The translations under genes and the position numbers were made by a program. A stretch of 64,000 bases of DNA from Clostridium sp. GTDB taxonomy: Bacteria > Bacillota > Clostridia > Lachnospirales > Lachnospiraceae. Numbering within the stretch: the stretch's first letter is position 1; each line of letters begins with the position of its first letter. This document shows positions 7,392-14,617 of the stretch, piece by piece. The stretch is from positions 1 through 64,000 of the forward strand of contig JAETQD010000005.1 of assembly GCA_021770825.1 (NCBI GenBank), in the 5' to 3' direction. The notes under the pieces are model-generated. The model did not search any database and was not told the DNA's origin. It worked only from the letters and a program-made list of their open reading frames with translations.

Positions 7392-7697
7392 TTACAGCAT
7401 GGCGAGAATCTGCGCTTTCGGTCTGGCCCCGACAGCCTGATTTACGATCCGACCGCTCTTCATCACTACCAGAGTGGGAATACTCATCACACCGAACTGT
7501 GCTGCCAGTTCTGGCTGCTCGTCCACATTGATTTTGCCTACTTTGATGTCGCTACGCTCTGCGGCAATTTCGTCCACGATAGGGCTGACCATCCGACAGG
7601 GGCCGCACCAGCTTGCCCAGAAATCCAACAGAACGGGCTTGTCCGAATTCAGAATCTCTTGATCAAAATTGTTTTTATTTACATTGATAGCAGACAT
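7392..7697 (-). CDS. trxA: Thioredoxin
   Basis: This 101-residue thioredoxin has the active site WASWCGPC at ~28-35 and the conserved cis-proline strand SIPTLVV. It reduces disulfides and persulfides in the cytoplasm. It leads the operon and follows AGGAGGAC. Its promoter has a perfect TATAAT and an upstream GTGA-N5-TCAC palindrome. A second, diverged thioredoxin is encoded at 36923-37240, so this one is probably the stress-specific copy carried by the island. Confidence 0.95.
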   Translation of the reverse strand: MSAINVNKNNFDQEILNSDKPVLLDFWASWCGPCRMVSPIVDEIAAERSDIKVGKINVDEQPELAAQFGVMSIPTLVVMKSGRIVNQAVGARPKAQILAML

Positions 7698-7731
7698 ATT
7701 TAAGTCCTCCTGTTTTCTTTTTTATGGCTTT

Positions 7732-7772
7732 ATTATATCCAGTAGTCGTTGCTTTTTCCGTGATTTTGTCAC
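7732..7772 (-). promoter_or_regulatory. Putative Crp/Fnr-type operator and promoter, copy 2
   Basis: On the minus strand GTGACAAAATCAC (7760-7772) plus GGA is followed, 22 bases later, by TATAAT (7732-7737). No -35 consensus is present. The palindrome overlaps the stop codon of the upstream rhodanese lipoprotein gene (stop at 7769-7771). Arrangement and spacing are identical to the copy at 9024-9036. Confidence 0.7.
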
Positions 7773-8158
7773 TTATCGCCGGCGACGGTTTCACCGGGCC
7801 AACTATTAATCCCGCCGATTTCAACGATATTGGTGTAGCCCAGTTTTACCAGCTTTTCAGATGCCTGCTTACTCCGATTACCGCTGCGGCAGTATACCAG
7901 AATCAACTGATCTTTATCCGGCAGCTCCGGAATGTCCTCTGTGCCGATGGATTCGTTGGCAATATTAATCGCACCTGGAATATGCTTTTCACTATATTCT
8001 TGAGCAGTCCGGACATCAAGGATGGTGTATCCGGTTTCCTCCTCCATCATTGTAACAGCTTTCTCCATGGTAATCTGTCGATAGGTTTTTTCAGCGGATT
8101 GTGTTGCACAACCGGACAAAAGCAGTAAAGCCATTAAAATAGGAATGATTCTTTTCAT
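7769..8158 (-). CDS. Rhodanese-like lipoprotein
   Basis: This 129-residue protein begins with a lipoprotein signal peptide (MKRIIPILMALLLLSGC; lipobox LLSGC), so it should be anchored on the outer face of the membrane. The rhodanese domain has DVRTAQEYSEKHIPGA and catalytic CRSGNRS. It would handle sulfane sulfur outside the cytoplasm. I chose the ATG at 8158 because the GGAGGT site abuts an earlier ATG at 8164 too closely. It follows the SDR gene by ~60 bases with an intervening hairpin and is probably in the same transcript. Confidence 0.85.
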   Translation of the reverse strand: MKRIIPILMALLLLSGCATQSAEKTYRQITMEKAVTMMEEETGYTILDVRTAQEYSEKHIPGAINIANESIGTEDIPELPDKDQLILVYCRSGNRSKQASEKLVKLGYTNIVEIGGINSWPGETVAGDK

Positions 8159-8184
8159 GTGCATACCTCCACATTTTGAAGATA

Positions 8185-8206
8185 GGGCAGCCGTTTCCAG
8201 CTGCCC
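8185..8206 (-). other. Intercistronic hairpin between SDR and rhodanese lipoprotein genes
   Basis: GGGCAGC (8185-8191) pairs perfectly with GCTGCCC (8200-8206). There is no T-run on the minus strand, so it is more likely an RNA-stability or partial-attenuation element than a full terminator. Confidence 0.45.
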
Positions 8207-8218
8207 TGTTTCCGATTT

Positions 8219-8965
8219 TTATGTTCTTGCCATGCCGTCTACGCTGAGTACAACACCTGTGATATAGGACGCTTCATCAGATGCCAGGAATACAAATGCA
8301 TTGGCAATATCCTCTGGCTGACCCAGGCGGCGCAGGGGAATCTGATTGATGAGCGGATCAATTACCTCCTTGGGAACAGCCTTCATCATATCGGTCAAGG
8401 TAATCCCGGGAGCGACTGCATTCACTCGAATACCCTTCGGACCCAATTCCCGGGCAAGGGAAACCGTCAGGCCATTGACAGCAAATTTGGATGCGGGATA
8501 TGCAAAGCCACTGGGCTGGCCGTAAATGCTGACCATTGAGGAGGTGGAGAGAATAACACCTTGCCCTTTTGCAATCATGCACTCACTGGCGGCTCTTGTA
8601 GCATTGAACACGCCTTTTACATTCAGATCCATAACCTTATCAAAGGTTTCCTCCGTATACTCGGTAAAGGGAGTGCTTTCGGATACACCGGCATTGTTCA
8701 CCAGAATATCAATGCAACCGTATTTTGAGGCAGTTTCTCGGAAAGCATTGCGGACAGATTCCAAATTGGACAGGTTAGGACTGATTCCCGCAACTGTTGC
8801 ATCAGGGTACTTTTCTTTCAGCTGCGCAACCGCTTTGTCAGCAGAACCTTGCGAGCTTGCGGTCAGGATTACCGTAGCACCTTCCTTCAAAAATTTGTCG
8901 GCGGTAGCGTAACCAATGCCACGGCTGCCTCCGGTGATAATTGCAACTTTATCTTTCAGTCTCAT
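8219..8965 (-). CDS. Short-chain dehydrogenase/reductase
   Basis: This 248-residue classical SDR has the cofactor motif TGGSRGIG, NNAG, the catalytic serine in STSSMVS and the YPASK motif, so the Ser-Tyr-Lys set is complete. It resembles 3-oxoacyl-ACP reductase (FabG)-like enzymes, but the substrate cannot be read from sequence. I chose the ATG at 8965 (MRLKDKVAIITGG) with the strong AAGGAGGTAC site rather than an upstream in-frame codon at 9046. It is first gene of the operon controlled by the palindrome at 9024-9036, which links it to the oxidative/sulfur block. Confidence 0.93.
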   Translation of the reverse strand: MRLKDKVAIITGGSRGIGYATADKFLKEGATVILTASSQGSADKAVAQLKEKYPDATVAGISPNLSNLESVRNAFRETASKYGCIDILVNNAGVSESTPFTEYTEETFDKVMDLNVKGVFNATRAASECMIAKGQGVILSTSSMVSIYGQPSGFAYPASKFAVNGLTVSLARELGPKGIRVNAVAPGITLTDMMKAVPKEVIDPLINQIPLRRLGQPEDIANAFVFLASDEASYITGVVLSVDGMART

Positions 8966-8995
8966 AAGAGTACCTCCTTGTGTTTTTGTACTCGT

Positions 8996-9036
8996 ATTAT
9001 AACCTGTCTTGGTGGTACTCTCCGTGATAAAATCAC
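8996..9036 (-). promoter_or_regulatory. Putative Crp/Fnr-type operator and promoter, copy 3
   Basis: On the minus strand GTGATTTTATCAC (9024-9036) plus GGA is followed after 22 bases by TATAAT (8996-9001). There is no -35 consensus. The palindrome centre is ~29 bases upstream of the -10 box, close to -41 from the expected start, a class II activator position. Confidence 0.7.
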
Positions 9037-9129
9037 ATTTTTCCAAGAAGGAATGATAGAAAAATCATTCCCGTGCATAAATAAAAAAGTCATAGTCATG
9101 CTCTGATTTGAAGTGTAGACTGTGGTTTT

Positions 9130-9645
9130 TTATTTTACAGGTTCTGCACTTTCAGCCATCTTGATGATTTCGGAATCATCAAGTTTGCTTGGAGAGTATT
9201 CCAGAACATAAGTGACTTCCGGAGAATAAGTCCAACAGAGAAATGCCGTGTCATCTTTCTTGTAAAGAGCGCCCGGCCAGTCCTGAATCATCATTTCCTC
9301 ACAACTGTCCATACTGTCAACAGGGAAAAGCAAACCCAGGGCTTCCGTATGTAATCCGGTGATTTCTTCCGGGTCTCCTTCGTAAAATGTGGTTTTAAGG
9401 ATACGGTAGTAGATGTTGTTATCCTTGTCATTTTGGTCTCCATAGGTCAGTGTGGCTGCGAGTTCTGTTTTGGAGACCTTCCTTACATCTTCTCCAAGAA
9501 CTTCTTCTGCGCTCTTTTCAAAACGGTCAGCAAATTCATCAAAGTCCATTTCCTTTTTCTGATGTGAAGTCACAGCAATTATGATTCCAACTGCCACAAC
9601 AATAATGACGGCAAGTAGAATGGCTATTCGTTTCTTTTTATTCAT
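9130..9645 (-). CDS. Membrane-anchored extracytoplasmic protein, unknown
   Basis: I do not recognise this 171-residue protein. MNKKKR followed by a ~20-residue Ile/Val/Ala-rich segment gives one N-terminal membrane helix. The rest is an acidic soluble domain with aromatic residues (YRILKTTFYEG, FLCWTYSPEVTYVLEYSP), probably outside the cell. I chose the ATG at 9645 because it follows GGAAAGGAAG and starts at the membrane anchor. The frame is open further upstream but there encodes the truncated gene at 9706-9888. It is a probable island cargo gene. Confidence 0.65.
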   Translation of the reverse strand: MNKKKRIAILLAVIIVVAVGIIIAVTSHQKKEMDFDEFADRFEKSAEEVLGEDVRKVSKTELAATLTYGDQNDKDNNIYYRILKTTFYEGDPEEITGLHTEALGLLFPVDSMDSCEEMMIQDWPGALYKKDDTAFLCWTYSPEVTYVLEYSPSKLDDSEIIKMAESAEPVK

Positions 9646-9705
9646 GTTCTTCCTTTCCGAGAAAAATAATACGAAAGTCAACGAGGTACATCTGGCAGAT
9701 TCATG

Positions 9706-9888
9706 ATCTTTGCATCTGCGAACCGTTGATGAAACAAGCTGATCAAATTCTCCGTCTCGCCCAACAAGAAATTCGACATATTCTTTGGTAAGAAGCAGCT
9801 CACGGATGATTGATTCCAACTGTCGCTCAATCAAAAACGGATCATCAACTTGTCTGTGTCCAAAGAAACTGACAGCGAATAAATTCAT
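9706..9888 (-). pseudogene. Truncated SLOG/DUF1273-like gene
   Basis: The frame from ATG 9888 (ribosome site AAAGGAGAG) begins MNLFAVSFFGHRQ and continues through VGRDGEFDQLVSSTVRRCK, which looks like the N-terminal part of SLOG-family (YspA-like, nucleotide-binding) proteins common on conjugative elements. After ~60 residues the similarity stops and the frame runs on into unrelated sequence and the next gene. The C-terminal half is lost, so this is a remnant. Confidence 0.6.
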
Positions 9889-9910
9889 AAAAATCTCTCC
9901 TTTGGAGATG

Positions 9911-9931
9911 ATTGGTATTGATATCACCAAT
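9911..9931. repeat. Inverted repeat upstream of the truncated SLOG gene
   Basis: ATTGGT (9911-9916) and ACCAAT (9926-9931) flank a central GATATC palindrome. It sits between the divergent truncated gene and the XRE regulator at 10021, so it may be an operator. Confidence 0.35.
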
Positions 9932-10020
9932 ACAAGAAAGGATAAAGAGAAAATTCGTTTTCTCGCTACCAACGTCACCTTTTGATTCATACTACAATAG
10001 TTGAGGAAGGAGGGACAGGA

Positions 10021-10347
10021 ATGGCCGACACGCAGTATGATGAATTTATTCGTATCAGGATTACAGAATTAAGAATAGCAAAGAATATTTCCGAACACAA
10101 AATGAGCTTGGATTTGGATAAGAGTGGCTCATACATTCGTGGAATAACCAGCGGAGCAGCCTTGCCGTCTCTCAGGGAACTGTTCAATATCATCTCGTAT
10201 TTTGATATGACACCGGCAGAATTTTTCGCCCCGCTGGACGATGCGAATACCCCGTATCGTGAATTGTGCGAGAAGCTGAGAACCATGAATGAGGAAGAAC
10301 TCGAAAAGGTCAGCACCTTTATTGGTTGGATTGAGAAGAAAGAATAA
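10021..10347 (+). CDS. XRE-family HTH regulator
   Basis: This 108-residue protein has an N-terminal helix-turn-helix (ITELRIAKNISEHKMSLDLDKS... SYIRGITSG, ~12-60) and a C-terminal helical tail (~80-108), probably for dimerisation. It has the size and layout of small element-borne repressors. I chose the ATG at 10021 with the AAGGAGGGAC site over an in-frame upstream codon. It reads away from the truncated SLOG gene. The target is unknown. Confidence 0.85.
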   Translation: MADTQYDEFIRIRITELRIAKNISEHKMSLDLDKSGSYIRGITSGAALPSLRELFNIISYFDMTPAEFFAPLDDANTPYRELCEKLRTMNEEELEKVSTFIGWIEKKE

Positions 10348-10367
10348 TCAAATGGAATTAGGATTTT

Positions 10368-10400
10368 AACCTGGATGCCAAATGGCAGTCCAGGTTTTTT
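10368..10400 (+). terminator. Intrinsic terminator of the XRE gene
   Basis: AACCTGGA (10368-10375) pairs with TCCAGGTT (10389-10396), followed by TTTTCTTTCT. It lies 20 bases after the XRE stop codon. Confidence 0.85.
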
Positions 10401-10673
10401 CTTTCTCAGGAAAACGTTCAGAATGAACGAGCAGCCGGTATCGTAGATACCGATCAAAGGGGATTGGGGATGCTGCCCCAACAAGCAAATTTGCGAAGAT
10501 TGCACCGAAGGGAAAATCGAGAAAATGAGTGAACCTGTACAGGTTTACACTGCTTGCCAATTTGTAAAACCCCAAAATTCCGCTTCTCGATGCTCTAAAA
10601 GCCTTGTCACTTCAAAAAATCGGATAATTCTTTGAAATGAGAAAATAAAATATAGTGATAGCTCATTTTCTTG
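10401..10673. other. Non-coding stretch, probable mobile-element remnant
   Basis: About 270 bases without a supported gene. Short frames exist on both strands but have no ribosome site and no recognisable protein. The text resembles the flank of conjugative-element genes, but I cannot name a source. Confidence 0.35.
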
Positions 10674-10718
10674 TTGAGTTTACCTATTTGCGTGCTATAA
10701 TTATAAGTACAGGTACTT
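10674..10718 (+). promoter_or_regulatory. Promoter with overlapping operator for the restriction-locus XRE gene
   Basis: TTGAGT (10674-10679), 16-bp spacer, TATAAT (10696-10701) with an extended TG upstream. A perfect inverted repeat AAGTAC-AG-GTACTT (10705-10718) covers the expected start point, the position for autorepression by the XRE protein encoded next. Confidence 0.65.
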
Positions 10719-10753
10719 TTTGAACGAAATATCTGGAAGAAAGGAATGGTGAA

Positions 10754-10966
10754 ATGATGGCTGTCAGCTATAAGAAACTATGGAAGCTATTGATTGACCG
10801 AGATATGAAGAAAAAAGATTTGGCTGAACAGGCAAATCTGAGTAACTATACCATCAACAAAATGCACCGAGGTGAGAATGTAACTACAGATACGCTTGTG
10901 AAAATCTGTTCTACTCTGGGCTGCACCTTCGACGATATTATGGAAATAGTTCCGGATGAAAAGTAA
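10754..10966 (+). CDS. Small XRE-family regulator of the type I restriction locus
   Basis: This 70-residue protein is almost only a Cro/CI-type HTH (MKKKDLAEQANLSNYTINKMHRGE, followed by TDTLVKICSTLGC). Proteins of this size commonly act as controllers ahead of restriction genes or toxin systems. The start is one of two adjacent ATGs (10754 or 10757) after GGTGA. It is followed after 88 bases by the hsdM remnant. The palindrome at 10705-10718 is the likely self-binding site. Confidence 0.85.
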   Translation: MMAVSYKKLWKLLIDRDMKKKDLAEQANLSNYTINKMHRGENVTTDTLVKICSTLGCTFDDIMEIVPDEK

Positions 10967-11054
10967 AATGTCCGTTTTATGGGATAGCCTCTTTGATAGA
11001 ATATAAACTGAAGAAGCATAACTACAATAAATTGTTAGAGTGGAGGAATCGGCA

Positions 11055-11162
11055 ATGGCTGAAAAGAACAATGCCAACATTGGCTTTGAAAAACAAATTT
11101 GGGATGCTGCCTGCGTGTTATGGGGACACATCCCTGCCGCTGAATATAGAAGCGGACTATGA
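11055..11162 (+). pseudogene. hsdM: Remnant of type I DNA methyltransferase hsdM (first ~32 codons)
   Basis: ATG 11055 has a good GTGGAGGAATC ribosome site and encodes MAEKNNANIGFEKQIWDAA..., the characteristic HsdM start (NIGFEKQIWDAACVLWG-type). After ~32 codons the sequence switches to hsdR in another frame and the hsdM frame hits TGA at 11160. The remaining ~450 codons of hsdM and all of hsdS are missing, so a deletion joins hsdM to hsdR. Confidence 0.85.
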
Positions 11163-14100
11163 AAACTCCGTGATCGAATTATTCCGGAACATGGGGTACA
11201 GTTACCTGTATGGACCCGACATAGAGAGGGATTTTTATAATCCTCTGTATGAGGAAGAACTTGTTGCTTCCCTATATCGTTTGAACCGTTCTCTGCCGGA
11301 GGACGCTATTAGTGATGCACTTTTTAAGCTGAAGAACTTTGAAAACGGCGAGTTGGTGCAGAAAAACGCTGTTTTTATGGACTACCTGCAAAACGGTATT
11401 CCTGTTCGCTATTTTGAGAAAGGCGAGGAACGCTCCTCCATCGTCTATCTTGTTGACTACAAGAATCCCGACAACAACTCCTTTATCGTAGCAAATCAAT
11501 GGACTTTCATTGAAAACAGCAACAAACGCCCGGATATTCTGCTTTTCCTGAATGGTATTCCGGTCGTTATTGTGGAACTGAAATCTCCGTCCAGAGAAGA
11601 AACCGATGCTTCTGCGGCATACCGGCAGCTCCGCAACTACATGAAGGAAATCCCTTCCATGTTCATCTATAACGCCATCTGCGTTATGAGCGACCAGATG
11701 ACCTCCAAAGCCGGTACAATTACTTCTGGGGAAGATCGCTTCATGGAATGGAAAACGGTGGATGGAAGCTACGAGAACACGCAGTACGCACAGTTTGATA
11801 CCTTCTTTGAGGGAATGTTCCAAAAGGAACGCCTGCTTGCCCTGATAAAGAACTTCATCTGTTTTTCCAATGAAGGTGTGAACTCCTTCAAAATACTGGC
11901 GGGTTATCATCAGTATTTTGCCGTAAGAAAAGCAATCGAATCAACCAAACGAGCTACCGTTACCGATGGTAAGGGCGGTGTGTTCTGGCATACGCAAGGC
12001 AGCGGCAAGTCACTGTCGATGGTGTTCTATGCTCATTTGCTCCAGGAAGCCTTGGATAGCCCAACCATCGTTGTGCTGACCGATAGAAACGACCTGGACG
12101 ATCAGCTTTTCGGGCAGTTTGCAAAGTGCAAGGACTTTTTGCGCCAAGACCCGATGCACGCTCAGAGCCGTGAGAATCTGCGTGATCTCCTTGCCGGTCG
12201 TCAGGCAAACGGTATTATCTTTACGACCATGCAGAAGTTCGAGGAATCTCACGAAGCTCTTTCTGAACGCAGAAATATCATCGTTATGGCAGACGAAGCC
12301 CACCGTGGACAGTACGGCTTAACCGAAAAGATTAAGATGACCAAGAATGAGGACGGTGAAGAAATCGCCAAGCGTGTTGTTGGTACTGCCCGCATTATCC
12401 GAAACAGCTTGCCGAATGCTACATACATTGGCTTTACCGGAACCCCGATTTCCTCGAAAGACCGCAGCACCCGTGAAGTGTTCGGTGATTACATCGACAT
12501 TTATGATATGACGCAGGCTGTCGAAGATGGCGCAACCCGCCCAGTCTACTACGAAAGCCGTGTCATTAAGCTCAATCTGGATGAAGCTACGCTGCACATG
12601 TTTGATACAGAGTATGAAATCATGGCGCACAATGCTGATCCAGAGGTTATTGAAAAGAGTAAGAAAACGCTTGGACAGATGGAAGCCGTATTGGGCAACG
12701 ATAACACCATCAACTCTCTGGTCTGCGATATTCTTGACCATTACGAGAATTACCGTGAAGGTCTGCTCACAGGCAAAGCGATGATCGTGGCATATTCCCG
12801 CCCGATTGCAATGAAAATCTATAAGCGGATTCTGGAGCTGCGCCCTGACTGGACGGAAAAAGTCGGTATTGTTATGACCGGTGGAAATAACGACCTTGAA
12901 GAATGGCATGATATTATCGGCAATAAGCGGCACAAGGATGAGCTGGCGAAAAAATTCAAGGACAATAACAGTCCGATGAAGATTGCTATCGTCGTTGATA
13001 TGTGTCTGACCGGATTTGATGTTCCGTCGTTGGCTACCATGTATGTTTACAAGCCGATGAGCGGATACAATCTGATGCAGGCAATCGCCCGTGTCAATCG
13101 TGTGTTCCGTGACAAGGAAGGCGGTCTGGTCGTTGACTATGTAGGCATTGCTACCGCACTAAAACAGGCAATGAATGACTACACCACCCGTGATAAGAAA
13201 AACTATGGTGATACGGATGTTGCCAAAGTCGCTTATCCGAAGTTTATCGAAAAGCTCGGTGTCTGCCGTGATATGTTCCATGGATTTGATTACACCAAGT
13301 TTACTACCGGAACCGATCTGGAAAGAGCAAAAACCATCAGCGGTGCGGTAAATTATATCATCGCCCGTGAAAAGGAAGAAGAAAAAGACACCTTTATCAA
13401 GGAAGCCCTCATGCTTCATCAGGCTCTTTCTCTTTGTTCTTCTCTGGTGTGTGAAGCTGATCGCTTTGAAGCTGCGTTCTTTGAGTCGGTGCGTGTCCTG
13501 GTGCTGCGGCTGACCAATGCGGGAACCGGCAAGAAGATCTCTCTGCCTGAAATGAACGCTCGTATCAATGAGCTTTTGAAGCAGAGCATCAAGAGCGAGG
13601 GCGTTATTAACCTGTTCTCTGATATGCAAGAGGAATTCTCTTTGTTTGATCCGAAGTTCCTTGAGGAAATCAGCAAAATGAAAGAGAAGAACCTGGCAAT
13701 CGAGCTGCTGAAAAAACTGATAGCGGAACAGGTATCTATTTACCGTAGAACGAATGTGGTTAAGTCTGAAAAGTTCAGCGAGATCATGCAGCGAGCGATC
13801 AACGCATACCTGAATGGTATGCTCACCAATGAAGAAGTCATTGCAGAAATGCTGAAACTCGCAAAACAGCTGGCAGAAGCCCACAAAGAAGGCGAACAGC
13901 TTGGTCTTACAGCTGATGAGTTGGCATTCTACGATGCACTTACGAAACCGCAAGCAATCAAGGATTTTTACGAAAATGAAGAACTGATTGCGATTACAAA
14001 AGAATTGGCAGATACACTTCGCAAGAATAAAACGATTGACTGGCAGCGCAAAGAGTCTGCCCGTGCCAAAATGCGTACTCTCATTAAGCGACTGTTGAAG

Positions 14101-14193
14101 AAACATAAATACCCGCCGGAGGGTATGGATGATGCTGTTCAGACCGTAATGACACAGTGCGAGCTTTGGACAGATAATGTGATGGAAGCCTAA
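11071..14193 (+). CDS. hsdR: Type I restriction enzyme R subunit, 5' end altered by deletion
   Basis: This ~1040-residue protein is a type I restriction motor-nuclease. The N-terminal nuclease domain shows RPDILLFLNGIPVVIVELKSP (PD-(D/E)XK). Helicase motifs follow: Walker A HTQGSGKS, Walker B MADEAHRGQ, motif III FTGTP, and QAIARVNR. Homology to HsdR begins at about 11150 (DYENSVIELFRNMGY). Upstream, the open frame is hsdM sequence read out of frame, so the native hsdR start is lost. The most plausible starts are ATG 11071, ATG 11104 or the upstream TTG 10993; none has a strong ribosome site of its own. Without HsdM and HsdS in this locus it could cut only if it partners with subunits encoded elsewhere. 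Confidence 0.88.
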   Translation: MPTLALKNKFGMLPACYGDTSLPLNIEADYENSVIELFRNMGYSYLYGPDIERDFYNPLYEEELVASLYRLNRSLPEDAISDALFKLKNFENGELVQKNAVFMDYLQNGIPVRYFEKGEERSSIVYLVDYKNPDNNSFIVANQWTFIENSNKRPDILLFLNGIPVVIVELKSPSREETDASAAYRQLRNYMKEIPSMFIYNAICVMSDQMTSKAGTITSGEDRFMEWKTVDGSYENTQYAQFDTFFEGMFQKERLLALIKNFICFSNEGVNSFKILAGYHQYFAVRKAIESTKRATVTDGKGGVFWHTQGSGKSLSMVFYAHLLQEALDSPTIVVLTDRNDLDDQLFGQFAKCKDFLRQDPMHAQSRENLRDLLAGRQANGIIFTTMQKFEESHEALSERRNIIVMADEAHRGQYGLTEKIKMTKNEDGEEIAKRVVGTARIIRNSLPNATYIGFTGTPISSKDRSTREVFGDYIDIYDMTQAVEDGATRPVYYESRVIKLNLDEATLHMFDTEYEIMAHNADPEVIEKSKKTLGQMEAVLGNDNTINSLVCDILDHYENYREGLLTGKAMIVAYSRPIAMKIYKRILELRPDWTEKVGIVMTGGNNDLEEWHDIIGNKRHKDELAKKFKDNNSPMKIAIVVDMCLTGFDVPSLATMYVYKPMSGYNLMQAIARVNRVFRDKEGGLVVDYVGIATALKQAMNDYTTRDKKNYGDTDVAKVAYPKFIEKLGVCRDMFHGFDYTKFTTGTDLERAKTISGAVNYIIAREKEEEKDTFIKEALMLHQALSLCSSLVCEADRFEAAFFESVRVLVLRLTNAGTGKKISLPEMNARINELLKQSIKSEGVINLFSDMQEEFSLFDPKFLEEISKMKEKNLAIELLKKLIAEQVSIYRRTNVVKSEKFSEIMQRAINAYLNGMLTNEEVIAEMLKLAKQLAEAHKEGEQLGLTADELAFYDALTKPQAIKDFYENEELIAITKELADTLRKNKTIDWQRKESARAKMRTLIKRLLKKHKYPPEGMDDAVQTVMTQCELWTDNVMEA

Positions 14194-14231
14194 TCTATGG
14201 TGTATCGCCTTATCATATAGGGATGGAAACG

Positions 14232-14579
14232 ATGGAACGAAAAGAACTATTTGAATGGGCAAAAGAAATCTATGGAGCAGAACCGGATTACCCGTGGAAT
14301 GACTGGAATTGCGTTTTGCGCCATAAGAACAATAAAAAGTGGTTTGCGTTGGTAGTTGAAATCAATGCAAGAAAGCTGGGATTAGCAGAAGATAAAACGG
14401 TTGATGTTCTGAACATCAAGTGCGATCCGATGATGATAGGTTCACTGCGTATGAAAGAGGGATTCTTCCCTGCCTATCACATGAACAAAGAGAATTGGAT
14501 CAGCATTCTTCTCGATGGTACAGTCTCAGCAGATGAAATCAAGCCCTTGCTGGAATTGAGTTATCAACTGACCCGGTAA
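14232..14579 (+). CDS. MmcQ/YjbR-family protein
   Basis: This 115-residue protein matches the MmcQ/YjbR family, with a small CyaY-like fold: it opens MERKELFEWAKEIYGAEPDYPW and has the KWFALV strand and a C-terminal NKENWISILLDG segment. The biochemical role is unresolved; DNA binding is proposed for some members. An alternative in-frame ATG lies 9 bases upstream (14223). It is the second intact gene after hsdR and probably co-transcribed. Confidence 0.82.
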   Translation: MERKELFEWAKEIYGAEPDYPWNDWNCVLRHKNNKKWFALVVEINARKLGLAEDKTVDVLNIKCDPMMIGSLRMKEGFFPAYHMNKENWISILLDGTVSADEIKPLLELSYQLTR

Positions 14580-14617
14580 CGCAAGCGAAACGGCAGATGG
14601 GTTTTAGGAGGTGCGAT

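Noticed and set aside
13159-14262. 367-codon minus-strand frame antisense to hsdR
   Set aside because: No ribosome site, low-complexity hydrophobic/cysteine translation typical of an antisense shadow, and fully inside a well-supported gene.
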